Assembly: GCF_037996765.1 (NCBI RefSeq)
Contig: NZ_JBBNAD010000005.1
Span: 1,272,001 to 1,336,000 of the forward strand
From: Bdellovibrio sp. GT3
GTDB lineage: Bacteria; Bdellovibrionota; Bdellovibrionia; Bdellovibrionales; Bdellovibrionaceae
Reading direction: 5' to 3'
Length of the DNA stretch: 64,000 nt
The notes beneath the pieces were generated by a model. That model saw nothing but the letters and a program-made list of their open reading frames with translations, made no database searches and was not told where the DNA came from. Every line of letters starts with the position of its first letter. Within the stretch, counting starts at the first letter, position 1. The position numbers and the translations under genes are program-made. Of the stretch, positions 44,775 through 54,818 are shown in pieces.

Positions 44775-45053
44775 ATGAAACAAGTAATTAAAACTCCACT
44801 AATCACGGAGAAAAACACATACCACAACGCAGCTGGCGTTTACGTGTTCGAAGTAGATATGAAATCTACAAAAACAGAAGTAAAAGCAGCAGTAGAGAAG
44901 AACTTCAAAGTTAAAGTAGACAGCGTAAGAACTAGCGTTTGCCGCGGTCACTCTAAAAACACGAAGTTTGGTGCAACTAAGGTCCCTTACTGGAAAAAAG
45001 CTTACGTTAAGCTTGTTGAAGGTGAGAAGATCGCTCTTTTTGAGGGAGTATAG
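44775..45053 (+). CDS. rplW: 50S ribosomal protein L23
   Basis: Tunnel-exit protein and docking site for trigger factor and SRP. 92 residues beginning [18 protein letters not shown], with the [17 protein letters not shown] end. It nearly abuts rplD upstream and rplB downstream (2 bases), so translation is coupled. Confidence 0.97.
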   Translation: MKQVIKTPLITEKNTYHNAAGVYVFEVDMKSTKTEVKAAVEKNFKVKVDSVRTSVCRGHSKNTKFGATKVPYWKKAYVKLVEGEKIALFEGV

Positions 45054-45055
45054 AG

Positions 45056-45874
45056 ATGGGTATCAAGACGTTCGCCCCGCGCTCTCATGGTCGTAGAGGA
45101 ATGACTGGTTTCGATTTCAAAGAAATCACAAAGACAACTCCAGAGAAGTCTTTGCTTGCTCCTCTAAAGAAACAAGCAGCTCGTAACAATCACGGTCAAA
45201 TTACTATTCGTCACCAAGGTGGCGGTCATAAACGTAAATACCGTTTGGTTGATTTCAAACGTATGAAACTAGAAGTGCCAGCGAAAGTTGCTGCGATCGA
45301 GTACGATCCAAACAGAACTTGCCGTATCGCTCTTCTTAACTATGTAGACGGTCAGAAAGCATACATCATCGCGCCAGTTGGCTTGAATGTAGGCGACACT
45401 GTACTTTCTTCAGACAAAGCCGATATCAAACCAGGCAACTCTTTGTCTTTGGCAGCTATCCCTGTTGGTACAGTAATTCACAATATCGAATTGCGCCCAG
45501 GTAAAGGTGGTCAAATTTGCAGAGGTGCAGGTGCAAGCGCGACTTTGGCTGGTAAAGGTGATATGTACTGCCAAGTACGTATGCCATCTGGTGAGTTGAA
45601 GCAGGTTCTTTCAGTATGCCGCGCTTCAATCGGTCAAGTTGGTAACACTGACAACGAAAATATTAATCTTGGTAAAGCTGGTCGCTCTCGTTGGAGAGGT
45701 ATCCGTCCTTCAGTTCGTGGTATGCACATGAATCCAGTAGACCATCCATTGGGTGGTGGTGAAGGTGTGGGTAAAGGTCATCATCCTGTAACTCCATGGG
45801 GTCAACCATGTAAAGGTTACAAGACAAGACATAATAAGAGAACTGACTCTTCAATCATTAAGAGACGTAAGTAG
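45056..45874 (+). CDS. rplB: 50S ribosomal protein L2
   Basis: Large rRNA-binding protein at the subunit interface, needed for peptidyl-transferase assembly. 272 residues with [38 protein letters not shown] and [13 protein letters not shown], which carries the conserved His. Standard length and position. Confidence 0.98.
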   Translation: MGIKTFAPRSHGRRGMTGFDFKEITKTTPEKSLLAPLKKQAARNNHGQITIRHQGGGHKRKYRLVDFKRMKLEVPAKVAAIEYDPNRTCRIALLNYVDGQKAYIIAPVGLNVGDTVLSSDKADIKPGNSLSLAAIPVGTVIHNIELRPGKGGQICRGAGASATLAGKGDMYCQVRMPSGELKQVLSVCRASIGQVGNTDNENINLGKAGRSRWRGIRPSVRGMHMNPVDHPLGGGEGVGKGHHPVTPWGQPCKGYKTRHNKRTDSSIIKRRK

Positions 45875-45883
45875 GAGTAGACT

Positions 45884-46174
45884 GTGGCACGCTCGATTAA
45901 AAAAGGTCCATTTGTTGATCTTCACGTACAAAAGAAGATCGACCACGCGATTGCAAAAAACGACAAGAAAGTTATCAAAACTTGGTCTCGTCGTTCAACA
46001 ATTCTTCCAGAAACTATCGGACTTACGTTCGCGGTTCACAATGGTAGAAAGTTCGTTCCAGTTTACATCACTGAGAACATGATCGGTCACAAACTCGGTG
46101 AGTTTGCTCCGACAAGAACTTTCCAAGGCCACGCTGAGAAGAAAGCGGCAGCTCCGGCTGGCGCTAAGAAGTAG
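45884..46174 (+). CDS. rpsS: 30S ribosomal protein S19
   Basis: Head protein contacting the A-site tRNA via S13. 96 residues: [39 protein letters not shown] and FAPTRTF. It starts with GTG at 45884 after TAGGAGTAGACT. A short Ala/Lys tail ([12 protein letters not shown]) ends it. Confidence 0.97.
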   Translation: MARSIKKGPFVDLHVQKKIDHAIAKNDKKVIKTWSRRSTILPETIGLTFAVHNGRKFVPVYITENMIGHKLGEFAPTRTFQGHAEKKAAAPAGAKK

Positions 46175-46187
46175 GTAGAGGTTTATA

Positions 46188-46520
46188 ATGGAAGTTAAAG
46201 CTAGTCTAAAATACGCAAGAGTAGGTGCTCAAAAGGCAAGACTTGTTGCAGACCTTGTTCGCGGTAAAGACGTGAATGAAGCTGTTAAAACTCTTACTTT
46301 CTTGAACAAAAAAACTGCAGGTATGGTAAAAAAACTTATCGAATCTGCTGTTGCTAACGCTGAATACAAAAAAGTTATGGACATTGATAACTTGGTTGTT
46401 AAAGCCATCTGGGTTGATCAAGGTCCGGTTCTTAAGAGATTCCGTCCACGCGCTCAAGGCCGTGCATTCGGTGTTCGTAAGAAAACAAGCCACATCAACG
46501 TAGTACTTGAGGAGAAATAA
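46188..46520 (+). CDS. rplV: 50S ribosomal protein L22
   Basis: Tunnel-wall protein whose beta-hairpin meets L4 at the constriction. 110 residues with [19 protein letters not shown] and the hairpin [20 protein letters not shown]. The hairpin is intact, so macrolide susceptibility is not altered by deletion here. Follows rpsS by 13 bases. Confidence 0.97.
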   Translation: MEVKASLKYARVGAQKARLVADLVRGKDVNEAVKTLTFLNKKTAGMVKKLIESAVANAEYKKVMDIDNLVVKAIWVDQGPVLKRFRPRAQGRAFGVRKKTSHINVVLEEK

Positions 46521-46522
46521 TC

Positions 46523-47188
46523 GTGGGACAAAAGGTTAATCCAATTGGTTTACGCGTTGGTGTTATTAGAACTTGGGACTCTCGCTGGTATGCGAAGGGT
46601 AACCAATATTTCGAAAATCTACATGAAGACATCCGCTTGAGAAAATACCTAAAAGGTAAACTTAAGCATGCTGGTGTAGCTAAAATCGAAATGGAACGTG
46701 CAGCGAAGAAGATCAAAATCATCATCTCTACTGCTCGCCCAGGTGTTGTTATTGGTAAAAAAGGTACTGGTATTGACGCTCTTAAAGCGGAAGTTCAAAA
46801 ACTTACACCCAACGAAGTTTTCTTGAGCATCCAAGAAGTGCGCAAGCCAGACCTCGATGCTCAGCTCGTTGCTGAGAGCATTGCTCAACAACTTGAGAAA
46901 CGTATCTCTTGGAGAAGAGCTCTTAAAAAATCTATTGCAGCTGCGATCAAAGGCGGCGTGAGAGGTATCAAGATCCGTGTTTCCGGTCGTCTTGATGGTG
47001 CAGAGATTGCTCGTTCAGAGTGGTACAATGAGAAGAGTGTTCCTCTTCATACATTGCGTGCAGATATCGACTACGGTACTGCTGAAGCTCTAACTGCATA
47101 CGGTATCATCGGATTGAAAGTATGGATCTATAAAGGCGATATCTTATCTGCTCGCGAAGTTGAGGAGGCAGGTCGTGTTAAGTCCTAA
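46523..47188 (+). CDS. rpsC: 30S ribosomal protein S3
   Basis: mRNA-entry protein with helicase role. 221 residues: [23 protein letters not shown] domain with [15 protein letters not shown], and [31 protein letters not shown] in parts. It starts with GTG 46523. Its last 14 bases overlap the L16 start in a different frame. Confidence 0.97.
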   Translation: MGQKVNPIGLRVGVIRTWDSRWYAKGNQYFENLHEDIRLRKYLKGKLKHAGVAKIEMERAAKKIKIIISTARPGVVIGKKGTGIDALKAEVQKLTPNEVFLSIQEVRKPDLDAQLVAESIAQQLEKRISWRRALKKSIAAAIKGGVRGIKIRVSGRLDGAEIARSEWYNEKSVPLHTLRADIDYGTAEALTAYGIIGLKVWIYKGDILSAREVEEAGRVKS

Positions 47189-47582
47189 AAGAGTAAAATG
47201 GCGTAAACAATTTGTAGGCCGCGCAACTGGTTTTGCGTACAGAGGTTCTAACCTTGATTTTGGAGATTTCGGTCTTCAAGCAGTTGAGGAAGGACGTCTT
47301 ACAGCACGTCAGTTGGAAGCAGGTCGTATTGCTATCTCCCGTTCAGTTAAGCGTGGTGGTAAAATTTGGTGCCGTGTATTCCCGAATACACCAGTAACAA
47401 AAAAACCAGCTGAAACTCGTATGGGTAGCGGTAAAGGTAACCCGGAGCTTTGGGTAGCCCGTGTTCTTCCTGGAAAAGTTCTTTTCGAAATGAACGGTGT
47501 GACTCGTGAGCAAGCTAAAGAAGCTTTCGAACGCGCAGCTCACAAACTTCCTTTCAAAACTCGTTTCTTGGTTAGGGAGTAG
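47175..47582 (+). CDS. rplP: 50S ribosomal protein L16
   Basis: Sits near the A site and helps tRNA accommodation. 135 residues from [19 protein letters not shown], with [21 protein letters not shown] use GTG 47175, which begins the conserved LSPKR and follows GAGGAGGCAGGT; the frame also opens at TTG 47160 inside rpsC. The start overlaps rpsC by 14 bases. Confidence 0.97.
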   Translation: MLSPKRVKWRKQFVGRATGFAYRGSNLDFGDFGLQAVEEGRLTARQLEAGRIAISRSVKRGGKIWCRVFPNTPVTKKPAETRMGSGKGNPELWVARVLPGKVLFEMNGVTREQAKEAFERAAHKLPFKTRFLVRE

Positions 47583-47584
47583 TT

Positions 47585-47776
47585 ATGAAGTTCGTAGAGA
47601 TTAAAGATCTTTCTGTAACTGAATTGAAAAAGAAAAGAGCAGCTCTTTCCGAAGAGTTGTTCCAAGCTCGTATCAAGAATTCAATTGGTCAACTTTCAAA
47701 TCCAATTGTTATTCGTGATCTTCGCCGCAATATCGCGAAAATCAATACAGCAATCGTAAAGAAAGTAGCGAGGTAG
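47585..47776 (+). CDS. rpmC: 50S ribosomal protein L29
   Basis: 63-residue helical protein at the tunnel exit: MKFVEIKDLSVTELKKKRAAL, SNPIVIRDLRRNIAKINTAI. It follows rplP after two bases, and rpsQ begins four bases after its stop. Confidence 0.95.
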   Translation: MKFVEIKDLSVTELKKKRAALSEELFQARIKNSIGQLSNPIVIRDLRRNIAKINTAIVKKVAR

Positions 47777-47780
47777 TTAA

Positions 47781-48053
47781 ATGACAACTGAAACAAATAC
47801 TCGTGGTCGTAAAATCGAAGTAGTTGGTGAGGTTATCAGCGACAAGATGGATAAAACTATCTCTGTCCTAATCTACCGCATGGTTAAACACGCTAAATAC
47901 GGTAAGTACGTTAAGAAAACTTCTGTGTTCAAAGCTCATGACGAAAACAACCAAGCTAAAATTGGTGACATCGTTAAGATCCGTGAAACACGTCCTCTTA
48001 GCAAAACTAAACGTTGGGCTCTTTCTGAAGTCGTAGAGACGGCGAAAGCGTAG
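47781..48053 (+). CDS. rpsQ: 30S ribosomal protein S17
   Basis: OB-fold 16S rRNA binder. 90 residues with [21 protein letters not shown] and [20 protein letters not shown]. Last gene of the S10 unit by usual definition; rplN follows after 10 bases with no terminator, so the S10 and spc units are fused. Confidence 0.97.
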   Translation: MTTETNTRGRKIEVVGEVISDKMDKTISVLIYRMVKHAKYGKYVKKTSVFKAHDENNQAKIGDIVKIRETRPLSKTKRWALSEVVETAKA

Positions 48054-48063
48054 GGGTGTTGTC

Positions 48064-48432
48064 ATGATTCAAATGCAAACTAGACTAAATGTAGCTGACA
48101 ACTCTGGCGCAAAAGAAGTTATGTGCGTAAAGGTTCTTGGTGGTTCTAAACGTCGTGTAGCATCCATCGGTGATGTTATCGTTGTTTCCATCAAAGAAGC
48201 TTTGCCAAACGCTAAAGTTAAAAAAGGTGACGTTGCGAAAGCCGTTGTAGTTAGAACTGTTGCTAAGCTTCGTCGTCCAGACGGTTCTTACATCCGTTTC
48301 GATGATAACTCTGCAGTTTTGATCAACGCCAATAAAGAACCAATTGGAACACGTATCTTTGGCCCAGTTGCCAGAGAATTGAGAGCTAAGTCGTTCGTTA
48401 AGATCGTATCTTTGGCTCCGGAAGTTCTGTAA
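48064..48432 (+). CDS. rplN: 50S ribosomal protein L14
   Basis: Subunit-interface protein and anchor for ribosome silencing factor. 122 complete residues: [64 protein letters not shown]. Directly downstream, where rplX (L24) normally lies, there are only 10 bases before rplE. Confidence 0.98.
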   Translation: MIQMQTRLNVADNSGAKEVMCVKVLGGSKRRVASIGDVIVVSIKEALPNAKVKKGDVAKAVVVRTVAKLRRPDGSYIRFDDNSAVLINANKEPIGTRIFGPVARELRAKSFVKIVSLAPEVL

Positions 48433-48442
48433 GGGGTATGAG

Positions 48443-48982
48443 ATGAATCGCTTAAAAGCTAAATACAATAAAGAGATCGCTCCTGCTCTAAAAAAACAAT
48501 TGGGAGTTGAAAACGTAATGCAAGTTCCTCGCTTGGAGAAAATCACTCTTAGCGTGTGCTTGAGCGAAGCTGTTCAAAATCCAAAAATTTTGAACACTGT
48601 TGTTGATGAGATCACTGCTATTGCTGGTCAAAAAGCAGTTATCACTAAAGCAAAAAAAGCTATCTCCAACTTTAAGTTGCGTGCTGGCATCCCATTGGGT
48701 GTTCGCGTAACTTTGAGAAAAGAGAAAATGTGGTCTTTCATGGACCGTTTGAACACTTTGGCACTTCCACGCGTACGTGACTTCCGTGGTTTGCCAAACA
48801 AAGGTTTCGACGGCCGTGGTAACTACAACATGGGTCTTAAGGAGCAAATCGTGTTCCCTGAGATCAACTTTGATAAAGTTGATAAAACTCGTGGTATGAA
48901 CATCACTATCTGTACAACAGCTAAAAACGACACTGAGGGCAGAGCGCTTCTTGAAGCACTTGGTATGCCTTTCAGAAAGTAG
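48443..48982 (+). CDS. rplE: 50S ribosomal protein L5
   Basis: 5S rRNA-binding protein of the central protuberance. 179 residues: [70 protein letters not shown] in parts. It is complete at both ends, so no L24 sequence is fused to it. Immediately follows rplN. Confidence 0.98.
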   Translation: MNRLKAKYNKEIAPALKKQLGVENVMQVPRLEKITLSVCLSEAVQNPKILNTVVDEITAIAGQKAVITKAKKAISNFKLRAGIPLGVRVTLRKEKMWSFMDRLNTLALPRVRDFRGLPNKGFDGRGNYNMGLKEQIVFPEINFDKVDKTRGMNITICTTAKNDTEGRALLEALGMPFRK

Positions 48983-48991
48983 GATGATCAA

Positions 48992-49297
48992 ATGGCACGC
49001 AAATCAGCAATTATTAAAAATAACAAAAGAAAAGCTACTGCTAAGCGCTACACTGAATACAGAACAGAGCTTAGAAATAAAGCCGTTGACATGAAACTTT
49101 CTGATGACGAAAGAGCAGAAGCTCGTAAAAAGCTTCAAGCTCTTCCTCAAAAGACAAACATCAACCGTGTTATCACACGTTGTGAAATTTCTGGTCGCCC
49201 TCGTGGTAACTACAGAAAATTCGGTTTGTCTCGTATCGCCTTCAGAGCTCTTGCACTTGACGGTAAATTGCCTGGCGTAACGAAAGCTAGCTGGTAA
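48992..49297 (+). CDS. rpsN: 30S ribosomal protein S14 (zinc-free long form)
   Basis: Head protein binding 16S rRNA. At 101 residues it is the long, zinc-independent type: the CxxC pairs of the short form are missing and only one Cys remains ([20 protein letters not shown]). TAGGATGATCAA precedes the ATG. Between rplE and rpsH as usual. Confidence 0.97.
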   Translation: MARKSAIIKNNKRKATAKRYTEYRTELRNKAVDMKLSDDERAEARKKLQALPQKTNINRVITRCEISGRPRGNYRKFGLSRIAFRALALDGKLPGVTKASW

Positions 49298-49307
49298 GAG
49301 GAAGACT

Positions 49308-49697
49308 ATGGATACAATTTCTCAGTTCCTTACAATCATTAGAAATGCTGGAGCAGCAAAGCACGAAAAAGTGGATTTGCCTGCTTCTAAAGTTCGCGCT
49401 GGTATCGCACAAATCCTTGTTAACGAAGGTCTTATCCGCAGCTTCAAAGTTGCGAAAGACTCTAAACAAGGCATTATGCGTGTTTACTTGAAGTACGATG
49501 AAGCTGGTCAACATGCGATCAACTCTATCGACCGTGTAAGCCGTCCAGGCAGACGTGTATATGTTAAATCAGATAAAATTCCTCAAGTTCGTTCTGGAAT
49601 GGGTATGACTATCCTTTCTACGAGCAAAGGGATCATGAGCGGTAAGCAAGCGGCACAAGCAAATCTTGGCGGCGAATTGCTTGCAACACTTTGGTAG
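49308..49697 (+). CDS. rpsH: 30S ribosomal protein S8
   Basis: Central 16S rRNA binder; in E. coli it represses the spc operon at a site overlapping the rplX-rplE region. 129 residues with MDTISQFLTIIRNAGAAKHE, VSRPGRRVYVKSDKIPQVRSGMG and ISTSKGIMS-like LSTSKGIMSGKQA. Since rplX is missing, the known S8 target site cannot be placed as in E. coli. Confidence 0.97.
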   Translation: MDTISQFLTIIRNAGAAKHEKVDLPASKVRAGIAQILVNEGLIRSFKVAKDSKQGIMRVYLKYDEAGQHAINSIDRVSRPGRRVYVKSDKIPQVRSGMGMTILSTSKGIMSGKQAAQANLGGELLATLW

Positions 49698-49704
49698 GTG
49701 AAAC

Positions 49705-50247
49705 ATGTCTCGTATTGGTAAAGCACCCGTTATTTTTGATAACACAGTAAAAGTAGATGTTACACCTGCTAACGAAGTAGTAATTAAAGGCGCGAAATCT
49801 TCTTTGAAGATTGGTATGCAACCTCAAGTTACTGCTAAAGTTGATGGCAACAAGGTAGTGTTGACTCGTAAAGACGACTCTAAAGAAGCTCGTGCATTGC
49901 ACGGTCTTTACAGAGCTTTGGTTCAAAACGCAGTAACTGGCGTAACTAAAGGTTTCACTAAAGGTCTTGAGCTTCAAGGTGTAGGTTATCGTGCAAACGT
50001 TTCAGGGAAAAAGTTGGAGCTTTCTTTAGGCTTCTCTCACCCTGTAATCTTCGATATCCCTGAAGGCATCGAAATCAAAGTTGAAAAACAAACAGCACTT
50101 TCAATCACTGGCGCTAGCAGAGAACTTGTTGGTCAAGTAGCTGCTAAAATCCGTTCGTTCCGTCCACCAGAGCCATACTTGGGCAAAGGTGTTCGTTACG
50201 CTGGTGAGCATATCCGTCGTAAAGCCGGTAAGTCTGCTGGTAAATAG
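49705..50247 (+). CDS. rplF: 50S ribosomal protein L6
   Basis: Protein near the factor-binding site and sarcin-ricin loop. 180 residues: MSRIGKAPVIF, LQGVGYRANVSGKKLELSLGFSHPV in parts, and RPPEPYLGKGVRYAGEHIRRKAGKS. Follows rpsH by 7 bases. Confidence 0.98.
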   Translation: MSRIGKAPVIFDNTVKVDVTPANEVVIKGAKSSLKIGMQPQVTAKVDGNKVVLTRKDDSKEARALHGLYRALVQNAVTGVTKGFTKGLELQGVGYRANVSGKKLELSLGFSHPVIFDIPEGIEIKVEKQTALSITGASRELVGQVAAKIRSFRPPEPYLGKGVRYAGEHIRRKAGKSAGK

Positions 50248-50256
50248 AGGTAATGT

Positions 50257-50622
50257 ATGAAATTGAAAATGAGTAAACATACAAGCGATCGTAAAGTTAA
50301 TCGCCTTAAAAAGAAGATCCGTATCCGTAAAACGGTTAACGGAACTGATGAAAGACCTCGTCTTTGCGTATACAGAAGCGGTAAGCATATGTATGCAAGC
50401 GTTATCAACGATGTAACTGGTCACACTCTTGTGTCAGTTTCCTCTCTTGGTAAAGAAGACAAAGCTGGCATCGATATGGCGAAGCTTGTTGGTATGGAAG
50501 TAGCGAAAGCTGCTACCGCTAAAAAAATCACGAACGTGGTATTTGACCGTAACGGTTACTTGTACCACGGCCGTGTTAAATCTCTAGCTGATGGCGCTCG
50601 TGAGGGCGGCCTCAATTTCTAA
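50257..50622 (+). CDS. rplR: 50S ribosomal protein L18
   Basis: 5S rRNA-binding protein. 121 residues: basic N-terminus with DRKVNRLKKKIRIRKTVNG, then RPRLCVYRSGKHMYASVIND, ending YLYHGRVKSLADGAREGGLNF. AGAGGTAATGT precedes ATG 50257; another ATG four codons later is possible. Confidence 0.97.
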   Translation: MKLKMSKHTSDRKVNRLKKKIRIRKTVNGTDERPRLCVYRSGKHMYASVINDVTGHTLVSVSSLGKEDKAGIDMAKLVGMEVAKAATAKKITNVVFDRNGYLYHGRVKSLADGAREGGLNF

Positions 50623-50631
50623 GGAGTGAAT

Positions 50632-51093
50632 GTGGAGAAAGTTCAAGCTCAAGCAGCTGAATTAGAAGAGCGTGTAGTAGCGATCAACCGCGTAACAAAA
50701 GTTGTTAAGGGTGGTCGTCGCTTCTCTTTCGCAGCTCTAGTAGTTGTTGGTAACAAAGCTGGTGATGTTGGTTTTGGTTCTGGTAAGTCTGTGGAAGTTC
50801 CAGAGGCTATCGGCAAAGCTAGCCGCGCTGCTAAGAAATCAGCTAAATCTGTGACTCTTAAAGAAGGTCGCACAATCCCTCACGAAGTAATCGGTAAATT
50901 CGGTGCTGCAAAGGTTATTATGAAACCAGCAGCTCCAGGTACTGGTGTGATCGCGGGTGGTGCAGTTCGTGCCGTTCTTGAGTCAGTTGGCGTTAAAGAC
51001 ATTCTTACTAAATGTGTTGGTACTCGTAACCCGCACAATGCAGTAAGAGCAACAATCGATGGTTTGAATCAACTTAAAGAGTTGAGCAAATAA
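50632..51093 (+). CDS. rpsE: 30S ribosomal protein S5
   Basis: Accuracy and mRNA-entry protein. 153 residues: double-stranded-RNA-binding fold with [36 protein letters not shown] and [22 protein letters not shown] use GTG 50632, five bases after AAGGAG; a GTG at 50626 overlaps that site. rpmD follows after 12 bases. Confidence 0.97.
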   Translation: MEKVQAQAAELEERVVAINRVTKVVKGGRRFSFAALVVVGNKAGDVGFGSGKSVEVPEAIGKASRAAKKSAKSVTLKEGRTIPHEVIGKFGAAKVIMKPAAPGTGVIAGGAVRAVLESVGVKDILTKCVGTRNPHNAVRATIDGLNQLKELSK

Positions 51094-51105
51094 TCGGAGG
51101 CGATC

Positions 51106-51291
51106 ATGGCTAAAACATTTATCGTAAAATTGAAAAAATCGACTATCGGCTGCACTCAAGAACAAAAAGATGCAGTTCGTTGCCTTGGTTTGAAGAAAGT
51201 TAATTCTACTGCAACAGTGAATGATACTCCTGCAAACCGTGGTCAAATCATGAAAGTTCAACATCTAGTAAATGTTGAAGTTAAGGGGTAA
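51106..51291 (+). CDS. rpmD: 50S ribosomal protein L30
   Basis: 61-residue protein: KTFIVKLKKSTIGCTQEQKD, LGLKKVNSTATVNDTPANRGQ, ending HLVNVEVKG. CGGAGGCGATC precedes the ATG. This gene is missing from some bacterial groups; its presence here fits Proteobacteria-like lineages. Confidence 0.96.
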   Translation: MAKTFIVKLKKSTIGCTQEQKDAVRCLGLKKVNSTATVNDTPANRGQIMKVQHLVNVEVKG

Positions 51292-51294
51292 TCC

Positions 51295-51732
51295 ATGAGC
51301 TTGCTTAATCAACTAGCTCCAAAAGCTGGATCTAAACACGCTCCAAAAAGAATCGGTCGTGGTATCGGTTCTGGTATGGGTGGCACATCTACTAAAGGTC
51401 ACAAGGGTCAATTGGCTCGCACTGGTGGTACTGTGCGTCGTGGTTTCGAGGGTGGTCAAACACCTATGCACCGCCGTTTGCCAAAATTTGGTTTTAGCAA
51501 CGTCGCGTTTGCTAACAACTTTGAGATTGTCAACGTAGGACAACTTGCTAAATTTTCTGGAGAAGTAACTCCTGAAACTCTTTTCAACGCTGGACTTGTT
51601 AACAAGGGCGCGGTTAAGATTTTGGGAATGGGCGAGCTTAAAACAGCTTTGACTGTAAAAGCTCACAAATTTTCAGAAAGCGCTAAGAAAGCTATTGAAG
51701 CTGCTGGCGGCAAAGTCGAGGTAATTAAGTAG
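51295..51732 (+). CDS. rplO: 50S ribosomal protein L15
   Basis: Core assembly protein of 145 residues: Gly/Arg-rich start [32 protein letters not shown], and the C-terminal globular domain. Its TAG shares bases with the GTG start of secY (TAGTG), so the two are coupled. Confidence 0.97.
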   Translation: MSLLNQLAPKAGSKHAPKRIGRGIGSGMGGTSTKGHKGQLARTGGTVRRGFEGGQTPMHRRLPKFGFSNVAFANNFEIVNVGQLAKFSGEVTPETLFNAGLVNKGAVKILGMGELKTALTVKAHKFSESAKKAIEAAGGKVEVIK

Positions 51733-53060
51733 TGTCTGCAATTGAAAGCATCGCAAAGAATTCGGATCTTCGTAAACGTATATTCTTCACGTTGGCCTTA
51801 TTGGCCGTCTACAGAATCGGAGTTCACGTTCCAACGCCAGGCGTGGATGGAACTGCGGTGCTTTCTTTCTTCCAGGCTCAAAGCCAGGGGATTTTCGGAC
51901 TCTTCAACACCTTTACGGGTGGTGCACTTTCCCAGTTCAGTATTTTTGCGCTGGGAATTATGCCTTACATCTCTGCTTCCATCATTTTCCAACTTCTGAC
52001 TTCAGCGGTTCCTCTTTTGGAATCTTTGAAAAAAGAGGGCGAAGCAGGACGTCGTAAAATCAATCAATACACTCGCTATGCGACTGTGGCTTTGGCAATC
52101 GTTCAAGGTTACGGTATCTCAACTTGGTTGATGAACTCTACAAGCCCAGATGGTCGTTCCCTTGTGGTCGCTCCAACTGTGGCATTCCTTCCATTCCAGT
52201 TGATGACAATCATCACTTTGACTGCAGGTACTTGCTTTATCATGTGGTTGGGTGAACAGATCACTGAAAGAGGTATCGGTAACGGTACATCTTTGATCAT
52301 CTTCACTGGTATCGCAGCAGCTATTCCTCAAGGTGCTCATCGTCTTTGGGAGCTAATGGTTTCTGGCGAAATGAAATTCGCAGTTATCTTGCTTCTATTG
52401 GTTTTGATGGTCGCTATTATCGCTGCGGTTATCTATATGGAAGTTGCACAACGTAGAATTACTGTTCAGTATTCTCAACGTGCTGGCGGCGGCGGTATGC
52501 AGTCTATGCAAACTCCGACAAGCCATCTTCCAATTAAAATCAATTTCTCTGGGGTTATCCCACCGATCTTCGCGAGTTCTTTGCTAATGTTCCCAGCAAC
52601 AATGGCTCAGTTCGTTCAAACACCATGGTTGAAGGCGCTTCAGGATTCTTTGAATCCATCAGGCACAATCTTCAATATCATGTTCGTGATGTTGATCGTA
52701 TTCTTCTCGTTCTTCTATACAGAGATCGTTTTCAATCCAAACGACGTTGCTGATAACTTGAAAAAGTACGGCGGTTTCATCCCTGGCGTTCGCGCTGGTA
52801 AGAGCACTGCTGATTACATTCAAAAAGTACTTGAGCGCGTTAACGTATTGGGTTGCATCTACTTGTCAGCGATCTGCGTAATGCCAGGTATTTTGGCTTC
52901 TCAAATGAGTCTTCCGTTCTACTTCGGTGGTACATCACTTTTGATCTTGGTTGGTGTTGCTTTGGATACTGCTCAGCAGGTTCAATCTCACATGATCACT
53001 CAAAAATACGAAGGTTTCATGAAGGGTGCGAAAATCCGCAGCAGAAGGGTTCAATTTTAA
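51732..53060 (+). CDS. secY: Preprotein translocase subunit SecY
   Basis: Channel of the Sec translocon with ten membrane helices; 442 residues. Plug and lateral-gate segments are seen in HVPTPGVDG and [15 protein letters not shown]; cytoplasmic loops include [16 protein letters not shown] and [10 protein letters not shown]-like [15 protein letters not shown]. It starts with GTG inside the rplO stop. adk starts in its own stop codon (TAATG). Confidence 0.98.
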   Translation: MSAIESIAKNSDLRKRIFFTLALLAVYRIGVHVPTPGVDGTAVLSFFQAQSQGIFGLFNTFTGGALSQFSIFALGIMPYISASIIFQLLTSAVPLLESLKKEGEAGRRKINQYTRYATVALAIVQGYGISTWLMNSTSPDGRSLVVAPTVAFLPFQLMTIITLTAGTCFIMWLGEQITERGIGNGTSLIIFTGIAAAIPQGAHRLWELMVSGEMKFAVILLLLVLMVAIIAAVIYMEVAQRRITVQYSQRAGGGGMQSMQTPTSHLPIKINFSGVIPPIFASSLLMFPATMAQFVQTPWLKALQDSLNPSGTIFNIMFVMLIVFFSFFYTEIVFNPNDVADNLKKYGGFIPGVRAGKSTADYIQKVLERVNVLGCIYLSAICVMPGILASQMSLPFYFGGTSLLILVGVALDTAQQVQSHMITQKYEGFMKGAKIRSRRVQF

Positions 53061-53695
53061 TGAACTTGATTCTGTTTGGAGCCCCAGGGGCCGGTAAAGG
53101 TACGCAATCTGAGTTGTTGATCAAGCGATTGCAAATGACTCAAATTAGCACTGGGGATTTGTTCAGAGCAGCTATCAAAGGTCAAACTGACCTTGGTAAA
53201 AAAGCCCAAGAGTACATGGATAAAGGTCAACTTGTGCCAGATAGCATTGTTATCGGCATGGTTGAAGAAGTACTTCAAAAAGGCGTAAATAACTTTATCC
53301 TAGATGGTTTCCCAAGAACTGTGGCGCAAGCTGAAGCATTGGATAACCTTTTGAATAAGATGACACTTTCCATTGGAAAAGCCATTTTTTTGGAAGTTCC
53401 GATGGAAATCTTGATGGATCGTTTAACAGGTAGACGCGTATGTAAAAATTGCGGGGCTGTCTACCATATCGTCAGTAAGCCTACCAAGACGGAAGGCAAA
53501 TGTGATAACTGCGGCGGTGAAGTAATTCAGCGCAATGATGATAAGGCAGACGTTATTGAGACGCGCCTTAAAACCTACCAGGAATTCACAAGCCCACTAA
53601 AAGAGTTTTATAAAAAATCAGGAAAATACATCGAAGTCGACGGTAATAGGGACACCGAGCAGGTCTATACAGAGATCGAAAAAATAATAGGCTAA
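53060..53695 (+). CDS. adk: Adenylate kinase
   Basis: Interconverts ATP + AMP and 2 ADP. 211 residues: P-loop [13 protein letters not shown]-binding [10 protein letters not shown] and [13 protein letters not shown], the lid domain with four cysteines (CKNCGAVYH, then CDNCGGEV) that bind zinc, and [12 protein letters not shown]. The open frame extends far upstream into secY, but ATG 53060 is the family start and overlaps the secY stop. Downstream map and infA, usual in this cluster, are not present. Confidence 0.97.
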   Translation: MNLILFGAPGAGKGTQSELLIKRLQMTQISTGDLFRAAIKGQTDLGKKAQEYMDKGQLVPDSIVIGMVEEVLQKGVNNFILDGFPRTVAQAEALDNLLNKMTLSIGKAIFLEVPMEILMDRLTGRRVCKNCGAVYHIVSKPTKTEGKCDNCGGEVIQRNDDKADVIETRLKTYQEFTSPLKEFYKKSGKYIEVDGNRDTEQVYTEIEKIIG

Positions 53696-53777
53696 CCACT
53701 TTTATTATTTTTTTGCTCTAGACATTAATACTGCTCAGTGATAGCGTCCGACTCCTCGTGTGTAATTTTGCTGTGTA

Positions 53778-53802
53778 TTTTTGGTCATTTTTCGACCAAA
53801 AA
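53778..53802. terminator. TTTTTGGTC/GACCAAAAA hairpin before rpmJ
   Basis: A perfect 9-bp stem with a 7-base loop between adk and rpmJ, with A residues after it on the plus strand and T residues before it. It may end the spc transcript or be a leader structure for the rpmJ unit. Confidence 0.5.
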
Positions 53803-53824
53803 AATAGCAAGTATGGGAAGAAAT

Positions 53825-53938
53825 ATGAAAGTAAGACCATCAGTAAAAGCAATCTGTAACAAGTGTAAAGTTATTAAAAGAAAAGGCGTTATTCGCGTTA
53901 TCTGCGAGAACCCTAAACATAAGCAAAGGCAGGGTTAA
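53825..53938 (+). CDS. rpmJ: 50S ribosomal protein L36 (zinc form)
   Basis: 37-residue protein of the large subunit: [20 protein letters not shown], with the zinc ligands Cys-x2-Cys, a third Cys and His ([11 protein letters not shown]). ATG 53825 follows GGGAAGAAAT. The frame opens earlier but the upstream part is not family sequence. rpsM starts two bases after it. Confidence 0.96.
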   Translation: MKVRPSVKAICNKCKVIKRKGVIRVICENPKHKQRQG

Positions 53939-53940
53939 TC

Positions 53941-54315
53941 ATGGCACGTATTCTTGGTGTCGACTTACCTAGAAATAAGCGCGTTGAAATCGCGTTGACA
54001 TATATCTACGGCATTGGACGTCCTCGTTCGGCTATGATTTGCAAGCAAGTTGGCATTCCTTCCACTCTAAGAACTGAAGGTTTGACAGACGAGCACATCG
54101 CTAAAATTCGTGGAATCATCGAGCAAAACTTTAAAGTAGAGGGTGATCTTCGTCGTGAAGTTGGCCAATCTATTAAGCGTTTGATGGATCTAAACTGTTA
54201 TCGCGGTATCCGCCATCGTAAAGGCTTGCCAGTTCGTGGTCAGAACACTCGTTCTAATGCACGTACTCGCAAAGGTCCTAAGAAGACGGTAGCTAACAAG
54301 AAAAAAGCCGTGTAG
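53941..54315 (+). CDS. rpsM: 30S ribosomal protein S13
   Basis: Head protein contacting S19 and P-site tRNA. 124 residues: [57 protein letters not shown] in parts. Ends in a basic Lys-rich tail. Starts the alpha-type operon with rpmJ. Confidence 0.97.
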   Translation: MARILGVDLPRNKRVEIALTYIYGIGRPRSAMICKQVGIPSTLRTEGLTDEHIAKIRGIIEQNFKVEGDLRREVGQSIKRLMDLNCYRGIRHRKGLPVRGQNTRSNARTRKGPKKTVANKKKAV

Positions 54316-54331
54316 TTAAAGGGAATTAGCG

Positions 54332-54730
54332 ATGAACACTGAAAATAAAAACAAAACAGTTGCTAAGAAAAAAGTAAAAAGAAACGTTCCTCAAGGGAAC
54401 TGCTACATCCAAGCTGGTTTCGGTAATGTTATCATTACTATGACTGACCTTACTGGTGCTACAGTTTCTTGGTCATCTGCGGGTCACCTTGGTTTCAAGG
54501 GTAGCCGTAAAGGTACACCATTCGCAGCGCAAGTTGCGGCAGAAGACGCTGCTAAGAAAGCTATGGAAGCTGGCATGAAAGCAGTGGACGTATATCTTAA
54601 AGGTCCTGGTGCTGGTCGTGAGCCTGCTATCCGTGCATTGGCTGCTACTGGTATGAGAATCTTGACTCTTAAAGATATCACTCCAGTTCCGCACAACGGT
54701 TGCCGTCCTCCTAAGCGCAGAAGAATCTAA
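54332..54730 (+). CDS. rpsK: 30S ribosomal protein S11
   Basis: Platform protein forming part of the mRNA exit. 132 residues with a Lys-rich N-terminus, [39 protein letters not shown] and [12 protein letters not shown] at the end. rpsD (S4), which usually follows, is not there; the next gene is rpoA after 224 bases. Confidence 0.97.
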   Translation: MNTENKNKTVAKKKVKRNVPQGNCYIQAGFGNVIITMTDLTGATVSWSSAGHLGFKGSRKGTPFAAQVAAEDAAKKAMEAGMKAVDVYLKGPGAGREPAIRALAATGMRILTLKDITPVPHNGCRPPKRRRI

Positions 54731-54740
54731 TAAACTCACT

Positions 54741-54818
54741 AGGCGACACCTAATAAGGTCGCCTTTTGGTTTGAAGATTTCTGGATTTCGATCGACAGCG
54801 TGAAGTGATTCACGCTGT
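54741..54818 (+). terminator. Two hairpins between rpsK and rpoA
   Basis: AGGCGAC/GTCGCCT (54741-54747 with 54758-54764) is followed by TTTT, a modest terminator. A second, perfect 10-bp hairpin ACAGCGTGAA/TTCACGCTGT with loop GTGA lies at 54795-54818, with no T-run. They occupy the place where rpsD normally lies and may attenuate rpoA. Confidence 0.55.

Noticed and set aside
44144-51291. Many Phe/Ser-rich antisense frames across the ribosomal genes
   Set aside because: They mirror strongly biased codons of highly expressed genes and have no start signals.
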